Counted from the stretch's first letter, positions 1 through 7,832 are shown. The stretch is 64,000 nt of DNA from Roseibium suaedae (GCF_900142725.1 NZ_FRBW01000002.1:372001-436000), one strand, 5' to 3'. The notes: generated from the sequence alone by a model not told the origin. Made by a program: numbers and translations.

Positions 1-656
1 GAGCCCGCAAGCGCATCAAGCTCTATGCGACCGAGAATGCGCAGAACCGGCTGAGCGAACGCGGCGTGCGTATAGATGTGCCGGTAGAGACCATGATGCC
101 ACGTGCGCTCGACCGGATGGTCACCAAGGACGCTGTGCATCAGGGTCTTATTCTGGAAGCTGATCCCCTGCCCGCCTATGGGCCACGGGAACTGAAAGGC
201 GCCCGGCTCGTGCTGGCCCTCGATCAGGTCACCGATCCCCATAATGTCGGCGCCATCCTGCGTTCCGCCGTGGCTCTTGCTGCCGATGCTGTTGTCACCA
301 CCGAACGGCATGCACCGGAAGAAGGCCCCGTGCTGGCCAAATCCGCATCCGGTGCCCTCGACATGATCAAGCATGTGCGCGTGAAGAACATGGCTCGCTT
401 CATCTCCGAGATGAAGGAAGAAGGCTTCGGCTGCATCGCACTCGACAGCGATGGCCCGGCCTCTCTTGAAGAGACAGACTTCGGCGACAAGACGGTTCTG
501 GTTCTGGGAAGTGAAGGCAAGGGTGTGCGCCAGGGCGTGCGCGAAGCCTGCGGCACCCTCGCCCGGCTCGACATGCCCGGAGAGATCCGCTCCCTCAACG
601 TCTCCAACGCCGCCGTGCTCTCACTCTATGTGGCGCGGATGAAGATGGGTCTTTGA
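1..656 (+). CDS. rlmB: 23S rRNA 2'-O-ribose methyltransferase RlmB (TrmH/SpoU family), 5'-truncated by the window edge
   Basis: SAM-dependent SpoU-family methyltransferase, most likely the enzyme that methylates the 2'-OH of G2251 in 23S rRNA. The frame is open from base 3, so the N-terminal substrate-binding domain begins outside the window. Visible SpoU motifs are LALDQVTDPHNVGAILRSA (motif 1, RNA/catalytic Asn-Arg), VLVLGSEGKGVRQGV (motif 2) and LNVSNAAVLSLYVAR (motif 3), in the normal order, forming the C-terminal trefoil-knot domain. The gene ends just ahead of a strong intrinsic terminator. Other TrmH-family members cannot be excluded without the N-terminus. Confidence 0.88.
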   Translation, partial: ARKRIKLYATENAQNRLSERGVRIDVPVETMMPRALDRMVTKDAVHQGLILEADPLPAYGPRELKGARLVLALDQVTDPHNVGAILRSAVALAADAVVTTERHAPEEGPVLAKSASGALDMIKHVRVKNMARFISEMKEEGFGCIALDSDGPASLEETDFGDKTVLVLGSEGKGVRQGVREACGTLARLDMPGEIRSLNVSNAAVLSLYVARMKMGL

Positions 657-696
657 GATCCGCCAGCGTGGCGCTTATAGATACTTGGAAATAGTT

Positions 697-728
697 ACGC
701 CCCGGTCCTGCGCCGGGGCGTTTTTTTT
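697..728 (+). terminator. Rho-independent terminator of rlmB
   Basis: A 9-bp perfect stem (ACGCCCCGG / CCGGGGCGT) with a 7-nt loop is followed directly by eight T residues. It lies 40 bp past the rlmB stop codon. Confidence 0.92.
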
Positions 729-747
729 AATGATGGCCGCACTGCTC

Positions 748-776
748 GGAAGAGCCCGCGTCAGACGGGCTCTTCC
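748..776. other. Hairpin overlapping the stop codon of the VOC gene
   Basis: An 11-bp perfect inverted repeat (GGAAGAGCCCG / CGGGCTCTTCC, 7-nt loop) includes the end of the VOC-family gene. No T-run follows on either strand, so it may act as an mRNA 3'-end stabiliser rather than a true intrinsic terminator. Confidence 0.5.
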
Positions 777-1123
777 TCCGGGATCCGGCCAAAGGCCAGA
801 AGATTTCCGTGAGGGTCGAGAATGTGGAACTCCTTCATGTTCCACGGCCGCACCTCGAAGGGGCTCAGGTGCGGCACGCCGGTACCGCGAAACTCCTCAT
901 AAAGCGCATCAATGCCGCCGCCGCGAATGTAGGTGCTTGCGCTCTCGCAGAATTCCCGCTTGTCCGTCGGCCAGAAATGCAACTCCATCGCCCCGCGCCG
1001 GACAATCAGCCGGGTCTCGTCCTGATAGATCACATTGAAGCGCAACTGGTCCTGATAGAAGGCCCGCGTTTCGTCGAGGTTCAGGGAAGGCAATACCGGA
1101 ATGCAAAGAATTTCGTCTGTCAT
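761..1123 (-). CDS. VOC (glyoxalase/bleomycin-resistance) family protein
   Basis: A 120-aa protein with the beta-alpha-beta-beta-beta pattern of a vicinal-oxygen-chelate module. It has an N-terminal PVLPSLNLDETRAFYQDQL segment, a central MELHFW strand and a C-terminal FEVRPWNMKEFHILDPHGN strand that carries the usual metal-ligand region. The length fits a single glyoxalase-like unit of the bleomycin-binding type. A GGAG sequence lies 6 nt before the ATG. It follows the siderophore-binding protein gene after an 18-bp gap, so it is probably the last gene of the iron-linked minus-strand transcript. The substrate is unknown. Confidence 0.75.
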   Translation of the reverse strand: MTDEILCIPVLPSLNLDETRAFYQDQLRFNVIYQDETRLIVRRGAMELHFWPTDKREFCESASTYIRGGGIDALYEEFRGTGVPHLSPFEVRPWNMKEFHILDPHGNLLAFGRIPEEEPV

Positions 1124-1141
1124 TTTTTACTCCTTGATTGG

Positions 1142-2320
1142 CTACTCACCTCTGAGAGACACGCTGTAACCGGGCTGATAGTCGATAGGCAGGAACTTTC
1201 GATGATATTCGGCAAAGGTCTCATCCGGATCGAGGTCCTGAAACAGGTCCGGGTGAAACCACTTGGCAAATTGCTGCACGGCCACGAATTCATAGGGGCT
1301 GTTGTAGAACTGGTGCCAGATCCCGTGAAATGCGCCGGTGGTCTGAGCCGTAATGCCTGAATAGGCGGGCCGTGACGTAAACCACGCCAGCTTCTCTGCA
1401 GCCTTGTTCATATCCGCTCCGGGCCCGAGCGGTATCCAGCGACCGCCCGGCACATAGGCCTCCCAGTTCGCGCTGGTCACCACCACATGATCCGGATTGG
1501 AAACGATGACCTGCTCCGGATTGATCTGACCGAACGTGCCGGGGAGAAATTCCGTGCCAATGTTCTGCCCGCCTGCGAGTTCGACATACTTGCCGAAATT
1601 CTCGTTGCCGAAAGTCAGGCAGCAATCTTCCGTGTAGCCACCGATCCGTTCGATGAAGACCTTGGGCCGGTCGGGACGGGCCTTGTCGAGCACATCCGTC
1701 ACCCGCGCCATGGCTTTGCCGCGGAAGGCAATGATCTCTTCGGCGCGGGCTTCCTCGCCCATGATCTTGCCGAGCAGGCGAATGGACGGCTCCGTATTCT
1801 TCAACGGCTCGTGGCGGAAATCGATATAGAGCACCGGAATGCCGAGCGCGGTGAGCTTGGCGATATAATCCGCGTCCTCATTGGCCCGCATGGCTTCCAG
1901 ATTGAGCAGGACCACATCCGGCTTCTGGATCACTGCCCCTTCGATATCGATCAGGCTGTTTTCCTGCCCCTTGAAGGCCGGCAAGGCATCAAGCTTTGGA
2001 AAGACCTTCAGATATTGCCGGTAGGTGGCAGGGTCCGCCTGTTTCAGATCATCCCGCCAGGCGGCAATCCGCTCCAGAGGATCCTCCGGCGCCAGGGAGG
2101 CAACCAGATAGAGCTGCCGCCCCTCCCCCAGAAGCATCCGCTCCACGGGAACTGAAAGTTTCGCCTCTCTGCCGGCAATATCCGTCACAAGGATCTGCTG
2201 TTTTTCAGCGGCCTCGGCTGCGCCCTGCAACAGCACCAGGGACAAGCCAACCGCCTGGCCAACCGCCTGACCAACCGCCTGCGCGATGGCAAGCCCGCCA
2301 GAAACGACCGAAAGTCTCAT
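1142..2320 (-). CDS. Periplasmic iron-siderophore/heme-type ABC transporter substrate-binding protein
   Basis: A 392-aa class III (FepB/BtuF-like) solute-binding protein that would capture a ferric chelate in the periplasm for a FecCD-type permease. The chosen ATG (MRLSVVSGG) has GGAGGA 5 nt upstream; the open frame extends 36 codons further without a better start. The signal peptide contains a three-copy AVGQ-type repeat encoded by tandem 12-bp units and ends near GAAEAAEK. The mature part has the two-lobe pattern, with a long connecting helix around KAMARVTDVLDKARPDRPK and FIERIGGYTEDCCLTFG after it. No permease is adjacent on this strand. The importer on the plus strand at 4.0-7.8 kb, which has its own binding protein, is the obvious partner, which would make this a second binding protein for it. 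Confidence 0.82.
   Translation of the reverse strand: MRLSVVSGGLAIAQAVGQAVGQAVGLSLVLLQGAAEAAEKQQILVTDIAGREAKLSVPVERMLLGEGRQLYLVASLAPEDPLERIAAWRDDLKQADPATYRQYLKVFPKLDALPAFKGQENSLIDIEGAVIQKPDVVLLNLEAMRANEDADYIAKLTALGIPVLYIDFRHEPLKNTEPSIRLLGKIMGEEARAEEIIAFRGKAMARVTDVLDKARPDRPKVFIERIGGYTEDCCLTFGNENFGKYVELAGGQNIGTEFLPGTFGQINPEQVIVSNPDHVVVTSANWEAYVPGGRWIPLGPGADMNKAAEKLAWFTSRPAYSGITAQTTGAFHGIWHQFYNSPYEFVAVQQFAKWFHPDLFQDLDPDETFAEYHRKFLPIDYQPGYSVSLRGE
2247..2282. repeat. Three tandem 12-bp repeats inside a signal-peptide coding region
   Basis: Units CCAACCGCCTGG, CCAACCGCCTGA and CCAACCGCCTGC lie head to tail. On the minus strand they encode repeated AVGQ/AVGL steps in the hydrophobic core of the binding protein's signal peptide. 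Copy-number change would keep the frame and shorten or lengthen the hydrophobic core by four residues per unit. Confidence 0.9.
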
Positions 2321-2454
2321 TTCATCCTCCACGGGAATGGAGCCTTTCCGGAAGGCTCCTCTCTCCTGCGTGGCTGACCGGTGGATGGCTGGCAGAATAA
2401 AAGTCAGGACCGTCAGGGACAGGCCCATGGCCCTCCCCTGGTTGTGTGTTCAAG

Positions 2455-2763
2455 TCACAGTACGGATTCGAAGCCTTCGAACTTTGGCGGCCCCGCATAA
2501 TAGTCTTTCGTGCCGCCCGCGTTCTTGTGCGCATCGCGGAACTGTTCGGACTTGGTCCAGGCGACGAAATCCTCACGGCTCGCCCAGATGGTGTGGGAGG
2601 CATAAAGCACCACGCCCGCTTCTTCATCGGCTGGCCCTTTCAGAAGCTGGAAGCTCTGGAACCCTTTCAGTTCAGACAAGCGGCTATCGCGCCCGCGCCA
2701 GACCGCCTCAAAGTCGGCCTCCCGCCCAGCCTTCACCTGAAACCGGTTCATCGCGATAAACAT
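2455..2763 (-). CDS. IsdG/HmuQ-like heme-degrading monooxygenase (ABM fold)
   Basis: A 102-aa antibiotic-biosynthesis-monooxygenase-fold protein resembling IsdG and rhizobial HmuQ, which open the heme ring and release iron in the cytoplasm. The catalytic triad of that family can be placed by eye: Asn6 (MFIAMN), Trp69 (FVAWTKSEQF) and His79 (RDAHKN), matching Asn7/Trp67/His77 of IsdG. The length is typical for one ABM domain. It is the first gene after an iron-box motif about 50 bp upstream and precedes the iron-chelate binding protein gene, which supports a role in iron acquisition. A non-heme ABM oxygenase is the alternative. Confidence 0.8.
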   Translation of the reverse strand: MFIAMNRFQVKAGREADFEAVWRGRDSRLSELKGFQSFQLLKGPADEEAGVVLYASHTIWASREDFVAWTKSEQFRDAHKNAGGTKDYYAGPPKFEGFESVL

Positions 2764-2812
2764 TCCACCCTCCGGGGTTCAAGATGGATGCCATGCACCC
2801 GCCAGATAAACA

Positions 2813-2827
2813 TGATTTAGATAGTCA
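2813..2827. promoter_or_regulatory. Candidate iron-responsive operator (RirA-type IRO box)
   Basis: TGATTTAGATAGTCA fits TGA-N9-TCA, the consensus recognised by the Rhizobiales iron repressor RirA. It lies 50-64 bp upstream of the heme monooxygenase start codon, a suitable place for repression of that minus-strand transcript when iron is plentiful. Confidence 0.55.
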
Positions 2828-2994
2828 TATTTACCTCCCCCAAAAGGTGCAAGCAGATCGTTGTGCACCATCTGCCTGAATTCCGCAGAATGAAACATGA
2901 GAGACCCGGAATGTGCGCCACCTGAACCGGCAACGTGGATAACTGCCAAAGGGGGATGCACAGCCGAAAACTTTCTGATAAAGACCGCCTCAGT

Positions 2995-3070
2995 GCCGGT
3001 ATAGCTCAGCTGGTAGAGCATCTGATTTGTAATCAGGGGGTCGCGGGTTCGAATCCTGCTGCCGGCACCA
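2995..3070 (+). tRNA. tRNA-Thr (anticodon TGT)
   Basis: Full 76-nt cloverleaf with encoded CCA. The acceptor is GCCGGTA/TGCCGGC, the D-stem GCTC/GAGC, the anticodon stem TCTGA/TCAGG with loop TTTGTAA (anticodon TGT, reads ACA), and the T-arm GCGGG-TTCGAAT-CCTGC. Its 3' end borders a zone of gene fragments, consistent with use as an integration site in the past. Confidence 0.97.
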
Positions 3071-3125
3071 CTCTCCCAAACATATTTGACGACCTTGGCT
3101 CCCCTGGCTTGGAAAGCCGAAGGGC

Positions 3126-3287
3126 TCAGCGCGCATTTAATGCGTCGCACGCAAGTTCGCGTGGCCACCCCATCAGCCAGTCGAAAAAGTTCGGATTTAA
3201 GATCCTGTGCACGGGAGACGAGAAGCGAAAGTCTGTACCGCTTTCAAAAAGCAGTTCACTCTCCTGAAAGTGCAGACAGCTTGAAAT
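3126..3287 (-). pseudogene. C-terminal fragment of a phage-type DNA methyltransferase
   Basis: This minus-strand frame is open between two stops and has no start codon. It reads ...HRI then LNPNFFDWLMGWP, then a short tail ending in LNAR and a TGA. The LNPxFxxWLMGWP block is the hallmark near the C-terminus of phage and prophage DNA methylases. Only about the last 45 codons remain. It lies 55 bp from the 3' end of tRNA-Thr. The family link is recognised from the motif alone. Confidence 0.55.
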
Positions 3288-3296
3288 TCAAAACCA

Positions 3297-3416
3297 TCAC
3301 ACCGATCCCCCTTGCAACCGGCCAAGGGCATGTACCTCCCACCCCATATCGGCAAGCGACGTCGCGATCCCGCGCCCAGGGGCACGTGTCGCCCCTGTAA
3401 CAAGTGCTTTCGTCAT
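3297..3416 (-). pseudogene. Truncated short-chain dehydrogenase/reductase (39 codons)
   Basis: Begins MTKALVTGATRAPGRGIA and runs to a TGA after 39 codons. It has the first beta strand and a TGATRxPGRGIA turn like the TGxxxGxG nucleotide-binding loop of SDR enzymes, then a helix (SLADMGWEVHALGR) like the normal beta1-alpha1-beta2 unit, and then stops. A GGAG lies 9 nt before the ATG, so the start signals are intact. SDR enzymes are about 250 aa, so at least 80% is missing. No continuation is seen in the next bases in any frame. Confidence 0.6.
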
Positions 3417-3450
3417 CACACGATCTCCATAAGGCAATCAAAGAATGCCC

Positions 3451-3546
3451 ATGGATGCCATCGCCAAAAATCAAGAAATTGACACTCTTAGGCAAGTTCT
3501 GCTTGTTGCAGCCAGCCAAGGCGCAATCAGCGGCAATTTTTTCTGA
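3451..3546 (+). pseudogene. Possible truncated N-terminus of an AraC-type (cupin_6) regulator
   Basis: A short frame, MDAIAKNQEIDTLRQVLL then VAASQGAISGNFF and a stop, runs divergently from the truncated SDR with 34 bp between the start codons. The MDxhxxxLRxVxxxGAhxG pattern resembles the extreme N-terminus of AraC regulators with a cupin_6 domain, which are often divergent to an SDR gene. The match is short and was made by eye. It could equally be meaningless. Confidence 0.3.
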
Positions 3547-4002
3547 TCTGAACACCCCCTTCTCTTGAGTAAACGGCTCTCCGCTCCACTCTCGTCCCCC
3601 AAGGTGTCCATCCATGCAATCGGCAGGAAGCGTAGTCGAGATCAGCGCTCACAAGGCAAAGCTTTTGAGGCGCTGACAATCATGGATGCGGAAGGGAGAT
3701 TGAAGGGCGAACCGGCGAAGACGTCTGCCCTTTGATGTTCACGATAAGGCAGTTCGCTTGAACTGCCTGCAGTGCCGCCAAAGCTCCCTGCATCTGCCCG
3801 CTTTTCCTGTCCTCGCACACGACGCGCGGCACTCTCTGCAGGCCAACCTGCTGAACACTCAGGAAAATTCCGAGGCGCAAGACTGTTGCAGAGCCACTTA
3901 AAAACATGAGAGTTAGACTATACTTTTCTAGGGAAACATGTTTTGAAGTGACCCGCGTTGATCCAGAGCGCGATACAGCCCGGTTTGTTCAGGAAAGCTC
4001 CA
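3547..4002. other. Intergenic stretch without a recognisable gene; candidate promoter before the importer operon
   Basis: No frame here shows family features. Just before the importer operon, an 8-bp inverted repeat (AAAACATG at 3901 and CATGTTTT at 3937) encloses AGTTAGACTATACTTTTCTAG. This loosely resembles iron-box sequences but does not meet the TGA-N9-TCA consensus. It is the likely promoter/operator zone of the siderophore importer. Confidence 0.4.
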
Positions 4003-4920
4003 ATGTCTCTTTCGAATGCTTTGCCCCGTCGTCTTAGAACCTTCCTGTCCGTGGCGGGGGCGGTTGCACTGCTCGGGACAGCGGCAACAGCGGCCCTAGC
4101 ACAGGATGAAACGCACATGTTCGCCCATGCGCGCGGGGAGACCGAAATTCCTGTGCACCCGAAGCGCGTGGTGGTGATGGAACCGGTTCAGCTCGATACG
4201 GCGATTGCACTTGGCATGACACCTGTCGGATCGCCTTCGCTGAACGCATCGGTCGGCATTCCGGACTATCTGGGCGAGGAAGGCAAGAAGGTGACTGTCG
4301 TCGGCACTTTCCCGCAGCCGAAACTGGAAGCGATTGCAGCGCTCCGCCCGGACCTGATCATCGGCACAGAGAGCCGTCACTCAGCCTATTACAATCAGTT
4401 GAGCTCCATCGCACCGACCGTCTTCATGCCCGCCCACACAGATCCCTGGCGCGACAACATGCAGTTTACGGCCAAGGCGTTAGGCTCTGAAACAGGGGCC
4501 GACCAATTGCTTGCCAAATATGACCAGCGCTGCGAGGAGATCAAGAAGCGCTATCATGTCGAGGGCAAGACGGTTCAGTTCATCCGTCCGCGGGATACGG
4601 TCCTGAGCATCTATGCACCGGGCTCCTTCGCCGGCGGGACGCTGGAGTGTGTCGGCTTCAAGATTCCGGATCGCGTTTGGGACAATTCCATCTCCTCGAG
4701 CATTTCGCCCGAACTCGTTCTGGATGCGACTGCTGATTATGTCTTCGTCGCCTCGACCAATCCTGCCGACCCCACGTCCATTCCGCCTTCAATCCTTGCG
4801 AACAAGGCGTCTTTCCCCAAGCTGTTTGCCGTGGACACGGCCTATTGGGTTTCCGGCGTAGGGTCGATCGGCGGCATGGCAGTTCTCGATGACATCGAGA
4901 AGGCACTCGCTGAAGAGTAA
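4003..4920 (+). CDS. Ferric-siderophore ABC transporter, periplasmic substrate-binding protein (FecB/FatB-like)
   Basis: A 305-aa class III binding protein. The chosen ATG (MSLSNALPRR) has AGGAAAG upstream; an earlier in-frame start 15 codons upstream lacks a good ribosome site. The signal peptide ends at ATAALAQ-DE. The mature protein opens with HARGETEIPVHPKRVVVM, the classic FecB/FatB start, followed by the LDTAIALGMTPVGSP helix, RPDLIIGTESRHS and the C-terminal lobe ending GSIGGMAVLDDIEKALAEE. It is the first gene of a tight four-gene operon whose next gene starts 1 bp after its stop codon. Substrate type (catecholate, hydroxamate or citrate) cannot be told from sequence. Confidence 0.88.
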   Translation: MSLSNALPRRLRTFLSVAGAVALLGTAATAALAQDETHMFAHARGETEIPVHPKRVVVMEPVQLDTAIALGMTPVGSPSLNASVGIPDYLGEEGKKVTVVGTFPQPKLEAIAALRPDLIIGTESRHSAYYNQLSSIAPTVFMPAHTDPWRDNMQFTAKALGSETGADQLLAKYDQRCEEIKKRYHVEGKTVQFIRPRDTVLSIYAPGSFAGGTLECVGFKIPDRVWDNSISSSISPELVLDATADYVFVASTNPADPTSIPPSILANKASFPKLFAVDTAYWVSGVGSIGGMAVLDDIEKALAEE

Positions 4921-4921
4921 G

Positions 4922-5956
4922 ATGACCCGGGATCATTCCTCCGCACAGGGTGGCCGCGCGCGGCGCCCCGCATTCGGCATCTGGATCGCTGCCGCCCTTC
5001 TGCTTCTGATCGTGGTCCTGGTGCTGTCGATCCTGATCGGCGCCAATACACTGGCGCCTCAGATGGTCCTGTCAGCGCTACAGGGCCAGGGAACCCATGA
5101 GGCAAACTATGTCGTCTGGGCCCAACGCGTTCCCCGAACCGTCGCCGGCCTGATGGTCGGGGCAGCCCTGAGTGTCGCAGGTGCTCTCGTGCAGGCCTAT
5201 ACCCGTAACCCGCTGGCCGACACCGGCCTGTTGGGGGTCAATGCGGGAGCTGCATTCTTTGTGGCAGTAGGCGTTGCCTTTTTCGGCGTTGCCGGTCCGG
5301 CCGGATATGTCTGGCTTGCCTGCCTTGGTGCCCTGGTGCTGACCGCCATGGTCTATGTAATCGGATCAGCTGGCAGAGAGGCTGCAGGCCCGGTGCGGCT
5401 GACCATGGCCGGGGTTGCGCTCGGTGCGGTTTTCTCCGGTCTGACGACAGGTCTCACCCTCTCCCATCACAACGCCTTCGAACGCATGCGTGGCTGGAGT
5501 GCTGGCAGTCTGCTCGAGCGGGATTTCGGCGTGCTGTTGCCCATCGTGCCTTTCCTTCTGGTCGGTATCGCCATGGCAGCAATCGTGGCGCCCAGGCTCA
5601 ACGCAATCAGCCTGGGCTCAGATGTCGCCCGGTCCCAGGGCGTGAATGTCCGCAGAACCCAGGCCCTTGTGCTCATCGCTGTTACCCTGCTGGCGGGTGG
5701 AGCGACCGCGATTGCCGGTCCTATCGTCTTTGTCGGGCTGGTTGTTCCCCACATCGTGCGCTGGTGCGTGGGCGTCGATCAACGCAAGATCATGCTGGGT
5801 TCACTGCTCTTCGGCCCTTGCCTCGTTCTTCTGTCTGACATCATCGGCCGGATAGCTGTCTTGCCCAGTGAAATGCCTGTCGGCATCGTCACGGCGCTGG
5901 TCGGAGCCCCACTGCTGATCGGTCTTGTGCGCCGCGCGAAGGCAACCAGCCTATGA
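4922..5956 (+). CDS. FecCD-family siderophore permease subunit 1 (FecC-like)
   Basis: A 344-aa integral membrane protein of the BtuC/FecCD family with about ten transmembrane helices. Family landmarks are WAQRVPRTVAGLMVGAALSV and QAYTRNPLADTGLLGVNAGA near residues 60-110, and AIAGPIVFVGLVVPHIVRW near residue 270, the cytoplasmic coupling region that touches the ATPase. The ATG at 4922 follows the previous stop directly; an in-frame start inside the upstream gene gives an unlikely 11-residue extension. Its 3' end overlaps the next permease gene in an ATGA junction, so the two are translationally coupled. Confidence 0.92.
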   Translation: MTRDHSSAQGGRARRPAFGIWIAAALLLLIVVLVLSILIGANTLAPQMVLSALQGQGTHEANYVVWAQRVPRTVAGLMVGAALSVAGALVQAYTRNPLADTGLLGVNAGAAFFVAVGVAFFGVAGPAGYVWLACLGALVLTAMVYVIGSAGREAAGPVRLTMAGVALGAVFSGLTTGLTLSHHNAFERMRGWSAGSLLERDFGVLLPIVPFLLVGIAMAAIVAPRLNAISLGSDVARSQGVNVRRTQALVLIAVTLLAGGATAIAGPIVFVGLVVPHIVRWCVGVDQRKIMLGSLLFGPCLVLLSDIIGRIAVLPSEMPVGIVTALVGAPLLIGLVRRAKATSL

Positions 5957-7020
5957 GCCTACAGACAAACAAGAACCGAGCTGCCCCACCAACGGGCACT
6001 GTTCTGGTCATCGGCAGCGAAACCACGAACATCCTTATAGACAAGCGCTCCGGCCTCGTTGCCCTTGCCGTTTGCGCCGTTGCTCTCACGCTTGTGGTCC
6101 TCGCCCTGCTCTGGGGCGATTTTCCCATAGCGGTGCGGGAGGTGATCGACGTTGTTCTTGGCGGCGGTGAAGGACTGGTGCGAACGGTGGTGCTGGAATG
6201 GCGCCTTCCACGCGCTCTGGCCGCCCTTCTGTTCGGAGCAGCCCTCGCGGTATCCGGAGCGCTGTTTCAGACCATCACCCGCAATCCTCTCGCCAGCCCC
6301 GACATCATGGGCCTCGCCAACGGATCCTATACGGGCATGATCCTGGCGCTGATCTTTCTGGGCGGAAGCTGGTCGACCCTGGTGGCTGGGTCCCTGATCG
6401 GAGGCATTGCGGCAGCTGCCGTGATTTACATTCTTGCCTTGCGCGATGGCTTGCAGGGCTTCCGGTTCATCATTGTCGGCATCGGAGTCTCAGCCATCCT
6501 TGCTTCCGTGAACACCTGGCTGTTGTTGCGGGTCGAACTGGAAGTCGCACTCTTTGCCTCTGCCTGGGGCGCTGGCACGCTCAACACCATCACAGCCGCA
6601 ACGCTCGTACCTGCGGGTCTCGCCATTGCCGTACTGTTCTGCCTGCTGCCAATGGTTCTTGCGCCCCTGCGCCAGATGTCCCTCGGCGATGACGCTGCCG
6701 CATCTACGGGCGCAGCCATAAAGCCGGCCAGACTGGCAGCGATTGCCATTGCCATCGGCCTTGTCAGCGCAGTCACCTCTGTCGCCGGTCCTATTTCCTT
6801 CATCGCCCTTTCCGCTCCCCAGATCGCCAGGCGCCTGGCACGAAGCACCGAAATTCCGCTTCTGGCGACCGGCGCGACAGGCGGTGTCCTGCTGCTGGCC
6901 TCGGATCTCATCGCCCAGCATGTCATCCCGCTTTCCCTGCCAGTCGGTGTGGTGACGGTTGTCTTTGGCGGTGTCTATCTCGTCTTGCTGCTGATCAGAG
7001 AAGCCCGGAGAACAATGTGA
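5953..7020 (+). CDS. FecCD-family siderophore permease subunit 2 (FecD-like)
   Basis: A 355-aa second permease subunit, the partner of the preceding FecCD protein in a heterodimeric channel. It has a hydrophilic N-terminus of about 25 residues, then multiple membrane helices. Family signatures are VVLEWRLPRALAALLFGAAL, FQTITRNPLASPDIMGLANG and SVAGPISFIALSAPQIARRL. It starts inside the stop codon of the upstream gene (ATGA) and ends overlapping the GTG start of the ATPase gene (GTGA), so all three inner-membrane components are produced together. Confidence 0.92.
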   Translation: MSLQTNKNRAAPPTGTVLVIGSETTNILIDKRSGLVALAVCAVALTLVVLALLWGDFPIAVREVIDVVLGGGEGLVRTVVLEWRLPRALAALLFGAALAVSGALFQTITRNPLASPDIMGLANGSYTGMILALIFLGGSWSTLVAGSLIGGIAAAAVIYILALRDGLQGFRFIIVGIGVSAILASVNTWLLLRVELEVALFASAWGAGTLNTITAATLVPAGLAIAVLFCLLPMVLAPLRQMSLGDDAAASTGAAIKPARLAAIAIAIGLVSAVTSVAGPISFIALSAPQIARRLARSTEIPLLATGATGGVLLLASDLIAQHVIPLSLPVGVVTVVFGGVYLVLLLIREARRTM

Positions 7021-7832
7021 GCGCAAACCCCACAGGCCCCGCCCCCTTGCGCGGTGAAAACATTACCCTCTCCTACGAAAAGCGGCAGATCGCGGAGAAC
7101 CTCTCCCTCGAGATCGCGGACGGTTCCTTCACAGCCATCATCGGCCCCAACGCCTGCGGGAAGTCCACGCTTCTGCGTGCCCTGACCGGGCTGTTGTCAC
7201 CGGTTGCCGGACAGGTGATCCTCGAGGGCAAGGATATTGCCAGCCTCGCGCCGCGCCAGATCGCGCAGCGGCTTGGCCTCCTGCCCCAGACAGCAACCGC
7301 GCCGGAAGGCATCACGGTTGCCGAACTGGTCGCGCGCGGACGTTATGTCCATCAACGGCTGCTGCGCCAATGGTCCTCTGAAGACCGCAAGGCGGTTGAT
7401 GAGGCCCTGCGGCTGACCAACGCAACGGACCTGGCTGACAGGCGCGTCGAGCATCTGTCAGGAGGGCAAAGACAAAGGGTCTGGATAGCCATGGTTCTGG
7501 CGCAGGAAACACCACTCATCCTTCTGGATGAACCCACCACCTATCTCGACATTGCTCATCAGATGGATGTTCTGGACCTGCTGCACGAACTCAACATGGC
7601 GGGACGGACAATCGTCGCAGTGCTCCATGACCTCAATCATGCGGCCCGCTATGCCAGCCACATCATTGCCATGAGGGCCGGCGAGGTCATTGCGGCAGGT
7701 GCGCCTTCCGAAGTGATCACCGGGCCAATCGTATCGCAAGTGTTCGGACTGGACACAGAAGTGATGGCAGACCCGGTGACGGGAAACCCCATGGTTATCC
7801 CCCATGACAGACGGGTACGGACCAGCACGTGA
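7017..7832 (+). CDS. Ferric-siderophore ABC transporter ATP-binding protein (FecE/FepC-like)
   Basis: A 271-aa cytoplasmic ATPase of the siderophore/B12 importer group. Walker A is GPNACGKST, the signature motif LSGGQRQRVWIAM, Walker B LILLDEPTTYLD, and the switch His is in VAVLHDLNHAARYA. The DEPTTYLDIAHQ sequence is typical of FepC/FhuC-type ATPases. The start is GTG, overlapping the stop codon of the permease gene. It is the last gene of the operon; about 110 bp then separate it from the convergent minus-strand gene. Confidence 0.93.
   Translation: MSANPTGPAPLRGENITLSYEKRQIAENLSLEIADGSFTAIIGPNACGKSTLLRALTGLLSPVAGQVILEGKDIASLAPRQIAQRLGLLPQTATAPEGITVAELVARGRYVHQRLLRQWSSEDRKAVDEALRLTNATDLADRRVEHLSGGQRQRVWIAMVLAQETPLILLDEPTTYLDIAHQMDVLDLLHELNMAGRTIVAVLHDLNHAARYASHIIAMRAGEVIAAGAPSEVITGPIVSQVFGLDTEVMADPVTGNPMVIPHDRRVRTST

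Noticed and set aside
3680-3907. A 75-codon minus-strand frame in the fragment zone beside tRNA-Thr
   Set aside because: No ribosome site, no family features in any of the three minus-strand frames, and composition does not favour one frame.
3901-3944. Iron box upstream of the siderophore importer operon
   Set aside because: TGA-N9 is followed by TAT instead of TCA. The inverted repeat around it is real but short, so no operator is claimed.
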